A stretch of DNA of 54,707 nucleotides from Candidatus Bathyarchaeota archaeon BA1 (GTDB lineage Archaea > Thermoproteota > Bathyarchaeia > Bathyarchaeales > Bathyarchaeaceae). The DNA is taken from the NCBI GenBank assembly GCA_001399805.1, contig LIHJ01000021.1:1-54707 (forward strand), in the 5' to 3' direction. The notes beneath the pieces are model-generated. The model was not told the DNA's origin, searched no databases, and was given only the letters and a program-made list of their open reading frames with translations. Below, piece by piece: positions 50,898-54,707 of the stretch. A program made the translations under genes and the position numbers. The stretch's first letter is position 1. The number at the start of each line of letters is the position of its first letter.

Positions 50898-52553
50898 TTG
50901 AGATTGTCTTCTGAGCTGGCTGGAACCCCTGTTCTTATATTGAGGGAGGGAGCCAGTCGATCCAGAGGAAGGGAAGCCCAGCATGCCAACATTATGGCGG
51001 CTCGAATCGTCGCTGAGGCGGTGAAAACCTCTCTTGGGCCAAAGGGCATGGACAAGATGCTTGTGGACAGCTTCGGCGATGTCACCATCACCAGTGATGG
51101 TCGCACGGTTCTTGATGAGATGGATATTCAACACCCAGCCGCGAAGATGATGGTGGAGGTGGCCAAAACACAAGATAACGAGGTGGGTGACGGAACCACC
51201 ACCGCCGTGATCATCGCTGGTGAGTTGCTGGGGAAGGCTGAGGACCTCATTGAGAAGAATGTTCATCCGACCGTCATCATTGATGGTTATCGGAAGGCTG
51301 CTGAGAAGGCGCTTGAGACCCTTGAAAAAATCGCCATCCCGGTGAAGCCGACCGACAAGGAGTTTTTAGAGAAGGTGGCCATGACCTCCATGGCCAGCAA
51401 GCTGGTTTCTGAGAATAAGGAGTACCTAGCTGAGATCGCCTCCTCAGCTGTTCTTCACGTTGCCCAAAGGGTTGAGGATCGATACAAGGCGGACATCGAC
51501 GATGTTATGGTGGAGAAGAAACCCGGCGAATCATTGACCGACACAAAGCTCATCAACGGCATAGTGGTGGACAAGGAAGTCGTTCACCCAGGCATGCCCA
51601 AACGTATGGAAGACGCTAAAATCGCCTTACTGGATGTCCCGCTTGAAATCGAGAAGACCGAGTTCGACGCCAAGATCAACATTGAGAGCCCAGAGCAGAT
51701 GGAGGCCTTCCTACAACAGGAGGAGAGCATGCTAAAGGACATGGTGGAGAAACTCGATGCCAAAGGCGCCAACGTAATCATCTGCCAAAAGGGCATCGAC
51801 GACCTGGCCCAACACTTCCTCGCTAGGAAAAAAATCCTCACAGTTCGCCGTGTCAAGAAATCCGACATGGAGAAGCTCGCGAAGGCCACGGGAGGGAAAA
51901 TCATCACAAACCTGGACGACATAACCGAAGCCGACCTTGGATACGCTCAGCTGGTGGAGGAGAGGAAAATCGGCGATGATAAAATGACCTTCATTGAGGG
52001 ATGCAAGGACCCACGGTCAGTCGCCATCCTCATACGAGGTGGAACAGAAAGGATAGTGGCTGAAGCGGAACGTTCAATGCACGACGCGTTGTGCGTTTCA
52101 CGTGATGTTGTTGAGGAGCCAAAAATAGTGGCGGGGGGCGGCGCGCCAGAGTTGGAGGTTGCCAGAAGTCTTAAGGAATATGCGGAGACCCTCCCCGGAA
52201 GGGAACAACTAGCCGTGGTGTGCTTCGCAGAGGCCCTTGAAGCCGTTCCCACAACCTTGGCTGAGAATGCAGGACTCGACCCCATCGATATCATATCCGA
52301 GCTTCGGGCTCGACATGAGAAGGGGGAGGTTTGGGCGGGGATCGAGGTCCGTGAAGGGAAGGTGAGGGATATGAGGGAAGTGGGCGTCTTTGAACCACTC
52401 GTCGTTAAAAAGCAGATCATCAAGTCCGCCAGCGAGGCGGCATCCATGATCCTAAAGATCGATGACATAATCGCGGCTGGAAAGATGAAAGCCCCGCCAA
52501 TGCCACCAAAGGGTCCTCCTGAAATGGGGCCTGAGGGTGCGGGGGAGTTCTAG
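50898..52553 (+). CDS. Thermosome subunit (group II chaperonin)
   Basis: A subunit of the archaeal double-ring chaperonin. Equatorial-domain motifs are [20 protein letters not shown] and the nucleotide-binding [15 protein letters not shown]; the C-terminal equatorial part has [15 protein letters not shown] and a Pro/Gly/Met tail ([17 protein letters not shown]). I start it at TTG 50898, with GGAGG five bases upstream, giving [18 protein letters not shown] at the N-terminus as in the family (551 residues). An ATG at 50844 would add 18 residues but lies upstream of the predicted transcription start. rpoK follows in the same frame. Confidence 0.95.
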   Translation: MRLSSELAGTPVLILREGASRSRGREAQHANIMAARIVAEAVKTSLGPKGMDKMLVDSFGDVTITSDGRTVLDEMDIQHPAAKMMVEVAKTQDNEVGDGTTTAVIIAGELLGKAEDLIEKNVHPTVIIDGYRKAAEKALETLEKIAIPVKPTDKEFLEKVAMTSMASKLVSENKEYLAEIASSAVLHVAQRVEDRYKADIDDVMVEKKPGESLTDTKLINGIVVDKEVVHPGMPKRMEDAKIALLDVPLEIEKTEFDAKINIESPEQMEAFLQQEESMLKDMVEKLDAKGANVIICQKGIDDLAQHFLARKKILTVRRVKKSDMEKLAKATGGKIITNLDDITEADLGYAQLVEERKIGDDKMTFIEGCKDPRSVAILIRGGTERIVAEAERSMHDALCVSRDVVEEPKIVAGGGAPELEVARSLKEYAETLPGREQLAVVCFAEALEAVPTTLAENAGLDPIDIISELRARHEKGEVWAGIEVREGKVRDMREVGVFEPLVVKKQIIKSASEAASMILKIDDIIAAGKMKAPPMPPKGPPEMGPEGAGEF

Positions 52554-52811
52554 GAAACGAGCCAAGAAAAGAGAGTCTGGATCGGACCTCCAAAAGTCAC
52601 CCGTTTCGAGAAGGCTAGAATAGTGGGTGCGAGGGCTCTTCAGATCGCCATGAGCGCACCCATACTCGTGGAACCCTCCGAAGCCCCCTCCAACCCCATC
52701 GACATCGCCCTCAAAGAGCTTGAGAGCGGGATACTCCCCATCACCATCCGCAGAGCGCTTCCCGATGGAACCTACCAAGACATCCCCCTGAAATGGCTCC
52801 TTCAAGGGTAA
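52554..52811 (+). CDS. rpoK: RNA polymerase subunit K (Rpb6/omega homologue), start codon missing
   Basis: Small polymerase subunit that stabilises the clamp region. The sequence [20 protein letters not shown], then APILVE and [20 protein letters not shown] is the complete conserved core. The frame opens right after the thermosome TAG, in the same frame, and holds no ATG, GTG or TTG before GTG 52623, which falls inside the core helix (after ARI). A GTG at 52537 in another frame ([13 protein letters not shown]) could be the true start if one base were shifted near 52571-52580. I list the whole open frame; the real start is unresolved. Confidence 0.8.
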   Translation, partial: ETSQEKRVWIGPPKVTRFEKARIVGARALQIAMSAPILVEPSEAPSNPIDIALKELESGILPITIRRALPDGTYQDIPLKWLLQG

Positions 52812-52918
52812 TTTTTACCACCTCAGGGGTACATCACCCTCCGACAGCAAGCCGCAAACCCCTTTTTTATGTTTTAAGGTCTTTGCTCTCACCCGAGATT
52901 ATTTGTTATAAGCTATCG

Positions 52919-53095
52919 CTAACGAGAACTTACTTTTTTAAGATGTTTAGTAATTACGGCTCCGCATTTAGGACAATGCACATGCAGTCCATAAGAATAG
53001 TCAGGCGAGCCACTCACTTTGATGTCCTTCTTAAGGAAGAAGCTGCCACATTTGTTGCAAGTAATAATATTCGCCCCAGCATGGAGAAGACTCAA
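52919..53095 (-). CDS. Small zinc-ribbon protein
   Basis: On the minus strand a 58-residue frame from TTG 53095 reads SLLHAGANIITCNKCGSFFL, KKDIKVSGSPDYSYG and HVHCPKCGAVITKHLKK: two C-x2-C pairs 31 residues apart form a zinc ribbon. The start lacks a ribosome site, so it could be leaderless or begin further up where the frame stays open. Zinc ribbons of this size are common in archaea and unassigned. Plus-strand frames over the same DNA are low in structure. Confidence 0.5.
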   Translation of the reverse strand: MSLLHAGANIITCNKCGSFFLKKDIKVSGSPDYSYGLHVHCPKCGAVITKHLKKVSSR

Positions 53096-53196
53096 GAAGT
53101 TGATGGGTTCTATCGCTATGAACTTGGCGAGTTTAGGGATGCAAGCAAGCCTACTTCGCCTACTTCACAGGGTAGACGCTACGACTCATTCAAAGC

Positions 53197-53469
53197 GTGA
53201 ACGGCGAAAAATTGGATAGATCGGATGCAAGCCACTACTACAGCAAACGTGGTTATATCTCGCCAAAATACCTCAGGAAATTCGCCTTAGATAACATGAT
53301 TAGCTTGGAGATTCTAGAAAGCGTAGCCGATTTCATTCAGGGCAGAGTTCCACGGCGAATCGGATCAAAGCATTATTTGGCTTTAGCGAGGCAAGCAAGC
53401 AAATTCTATCCGAGATATGCAGAGTATGCTATGGAGCTGAGGTGGAAGGCAAGTACATTAGTAGCCTAA
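53197..53469 (+). pseudogene. Archaeal integrase C-terminal fragment
   Basis: The frame gives KRGYISPKYLRKFALDNMIS, then ESVADFIQGRVPRRIGSKHY and a C-terminal SKFYPRYAEYAMELR. This is the catalytic end of archaeal virus/plasmid-type tyrosine recombinases (R in YLRKF, G in IQGR, nucleophile Y in KHY). The N-terminal part and first catalytic arginine are absent; a TAG lies eight codons upstream of the GTG. It is a different recombinase from the fragment at 48237. Confidence 0.65.
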
Positions 53470-53621
53470 AACTCCCCTTTTTTGTTTGTTTTATCTGGAT
53501 ATGCGGTTTTAATCAACAACCGAATAGGTGAAAGATGGAATGAATTAAGTAAGTTTTGATGTTAAAGAATATTTTGGGAATGGGTGTTGGGACCATTGTA
53601 TACTTCTCTCCACCATCCCTG

Positions 53622-53635
53622 AAAATTTTATATGC
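53622..53635 (+). promoter_or_regulatory. Promoter of a small membrane-protein gene
   Basis: GAAAATTTTATATG, a BRE/TATA element about 30 bases before the first possible start (TTG 53653), suggesting a leaderless or short-leader transcript. Confidence 0.5.
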
Positions 53636-53652
53636 TTTAAGGGAGTATAAAA

Positions 53653-53952
53653 TTGTGGAAGGTTTTTAAGTGTTTAAGCAGAAGAGTGAGTCTAGAGGAG
53701 CTAAAGGAAGCTTCAGGCTATAAGGAAGAGGGAAGAGGGAAATACATGCAACTTGAGATCGTAACGCTTGCAATCAGCATCTTAGCTGGCGCCATCTTAG
53801 CAATTTGGCAACTACGAGCATCATCAAGGGAGATAGCAACATCGACTAAAGAAATAGCAAAGGCTATAGAAAGGGCTATTGTAGCCATCCACAGCGACAT
53901 CAAGGCTAGTCAAGAGAAAATAGAGAAAAAGCTACAAAAGGAAAAAAGTTAG
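53653..53952 (+). CDS. Membrane-anchored coiled-coil protein
   Basis: Up to 99 residues; a membrane helix (LEIVTLAISILAGAILAIW) is followed by a helical, charged coiled coil (SSREIATSTKEIAKAIERAI then KASQEKIEKKLQKE). Two starts are possible: TTG 53653, near the promoter's expected start of transcription, or ATG 53746 just before the helix (GGAAGAGGG upstream). The layout mirrors, in reverse, the coiled-coil protein at 37269. No family known. Confidence 0.5.
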   Translation: MWKVFKCLSRRVSLEELKEASGYKEEGRGKYMQLEIVTLAISILAGAILAIWQLRASSREIATSTKEIAKAIERAIVAIHSDIKASQEKIEKKLQKEKS

Positions 53953-54183
53953 TACACTGAAGAGAAAGGCTAACAAAATAATAGTGTTAGCTAGAATCAA
54001 TGCGCTAACAAAACTTGAATAACGGAAGACAGCCGAATAGTTAGAATCAAATAAATGATCTGATTTACAGTCTATCACATAATAGGGGAAGAGATCGTCA
54101 AGGATGAGAGGCTAATTCTCGCGTGCGATCCATATCCACCCCACTTTTTTAAAAAAAGGAAGGGGTAAGCTTTCAGCTTCTAT

Positions 54184-54244
54184 TAACGTTACGCTAGAAA
54201 TAACGTAAATAACGTAACAGTTAGCTAAAACCAGTTAGCTAAAA
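54184..54244 (+). repeat. Iteron-like direct repeats
   Basis: Three TAACGT units (54184, 54201, 54210) are followed by two perfect 13-base units CAGTTAGCTAAAA at 54218-54230 and 54232-54244. The 13-base unit equals the flank of the GC-alternating palindromes with the CG core removed (CAGTTAG + CTAAA). Confidence 0.65.
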
Positions 54245-54356
54245 TCATAAGTATCAACGTGAAAACTCTGTTAAACCCTTGTCTTTCAACTCCACATACC
54301 GGTTTATCCTACGAGTTAAGTTTGCTCCAAGGACTCGCTCAAGGTCCGCCATGAAT

Positions 54357-54376
54357 TGTAGCGCGCGCGGGTAAAA
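54357..54376. repeat. GC-alternating element
   Basis: TGTAGCGCGCGCGGGTAAAA, core of CG repeats with degenerate arms, 37 bases upstream of the gene at 54413. Confidence 0.5.
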
Positions 54377-54412
54377 TTCGATAAGTTCGCAGGGAAGTTC
54401 ATCCATCACAAA

Positions 54413-54688
54413 TTGAGGTGGTTCGACCTTCAGGAAGGTCTTGTTAAGATTTCTAAGCGGGATCTGCAGGAGTTCGTTACTAAATTAAAATCCTTAGAAA
54501 GCGAAATGGAGATGAAAGAGACGCATGCCCCTTTCACTAAGGACCAATTAATCGAGACTCTCATGAACTGCGGCCTGAAACAAGAAAAAATGCTGGAGTT
54601 TCAAAATTTAAAAGACCAGCTTTCAAACGCACGAGTGAAACTTATAGATGCAAAACCGTGGAAAAGAAAGATTTTATGCGTAGCCTAA
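54413..54688 (+). CDS. Hypothetical helical protein
   Basis: A 91-codon frame rich in lysine, glutamate and leucine, with a heptad-like stretch (DLQEFVTKLKSLESEMEMKE) and a second (EFQNLKDQLSNARVKLIDAK). It has no recognised domain. The start codon has no convincing ribosome site and may lie inside the frame. It is downstream of a GC-alternating element, in what looks like element-derived DNA. Confidence 0.4.
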   Translation: MRWFDLQEGLVKISKRDLQEFVTKLKSLESEMEMKETHAPFTKDQLIETLMNCGLKQEKMLEFQNLKDQLSNARVKLIDAKPWKRKILCVA

Positions 54689-54707
54689 AAATCGGATAGT
54701 CAGAAAG

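Larger units (their letters stand above)
53953..54412. other. Intergenic region with iteron-like repeats
   Basis: About 460 bases without a supported gene. It holds a T6A7-type run near 54146-54157, the repeat cluster at 54184-54244 and one GC-alternating element at 54357. Confidence 0.5.

Noticed and set aside
5465..52811. Genome-wide programmed frameshifting
   Set aside because: The shifts go in both directions, occur at different sequence contexts and mostly in non-essential genes; no shared slippery motif was seen.
1..54707. CRISPR array or cas genes
   Set aside because: No regularly spaced repeats and no Cas-like protein were found.

Overview
The window looks like a chromosomal segment of an anaerobic archaeon, most likely from the TACK side and plausibly Bathyarchaeia. 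The archaeal evidence is a thermosome (CCT-type chaperonin), Nop5 plus fibrillarin, RNA polymerase subunit K/Rpb6, Trm1, RNase HII of the GIDDAGRG type, THEP1 NTPase, a COG1395-type HTH regulator and a five-subunit archaeal CODH/ACS. The lineage is inferred from protein style only. I recognised no rRNA, tRNA or CRISPR array.

Layout, left to right. 1-308: tail of a decayed restriction/methylase-like gene leaving the left edge. 0.5-5.1 kb (minus): cdhB-cdhC-cdhD-cdhE with GTGA overlaps. 5.2-10.9 kb: an island of small membrane, GNAT, HTH and LAGLIDADG genes that separates cdhB from cdhA (10.9-13.2 kb). 13.3-19.8 kb: valS and ileS, with a nonsense-mutated GYD gene between them. 20-23 kb: two small genes, then pyrD-pyrK. 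23.1-25.8 kb: toxin-antitoxin-like pairs, a PIN operon, a truncated DNA glycosylase and GC-alternating palindromes. 25.8-29.6 kb: SppA, a Yip1-like protein and an ABC-2 exporter. 29.7-34 kb: accessory genes (UPRTase-winged-helix fusion, PaREP1/HEPN, HicAB, a broken aspartyl protease). 34-39.4 kb: nop5-flpA, a regulator, rnhB and THEP1. 39.4-41.2 kb: a decayed D-aminoacylase. 41.3-44.4 kb: trm1, a HEPN remnant, a dolichol-kinase-like gene and an unknown. 44.5-48.2 kb (minus): methylmalonyl-CoA mutase large subunit, B12 subunit, MeaB and cobalamin adenosyltransferase. 48.2-50.7 kb: an integrase scrap, two small membrane genes and etfBA. 50.8-54.7 kb: thermosome, rpoK, a zinc-ribbon gene, a second integrase scrap and iteron-like repeats.

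The core metabolism is corrinoid-centred. CODH/ACS (with CdhD/CdhE as the corrinoid iron-sulfur protein) makes or cleaves acetyl-CoA. The mutase operon carries its own chaperone GTPase and adenosyltransferase, so it can load adenosylcobalamin for succinyl-CoA/methylmalonyl-CoA interconversion. EtfBA supplies a flavin electron carrier for acyl-CoA or related redox steps.

Two features stand out. First, a family of palindromes of form TTAG(CG)nCTAA recurs about a dozen times, almost only in accessory intergenic DNA. Second, many small genes, and the 5' ends of valS and rpoK, are interrupted by single-base frameshifts or nonsense codons while the long core genes are intact. Whether this is real decay or assembly error must be settled from reads.
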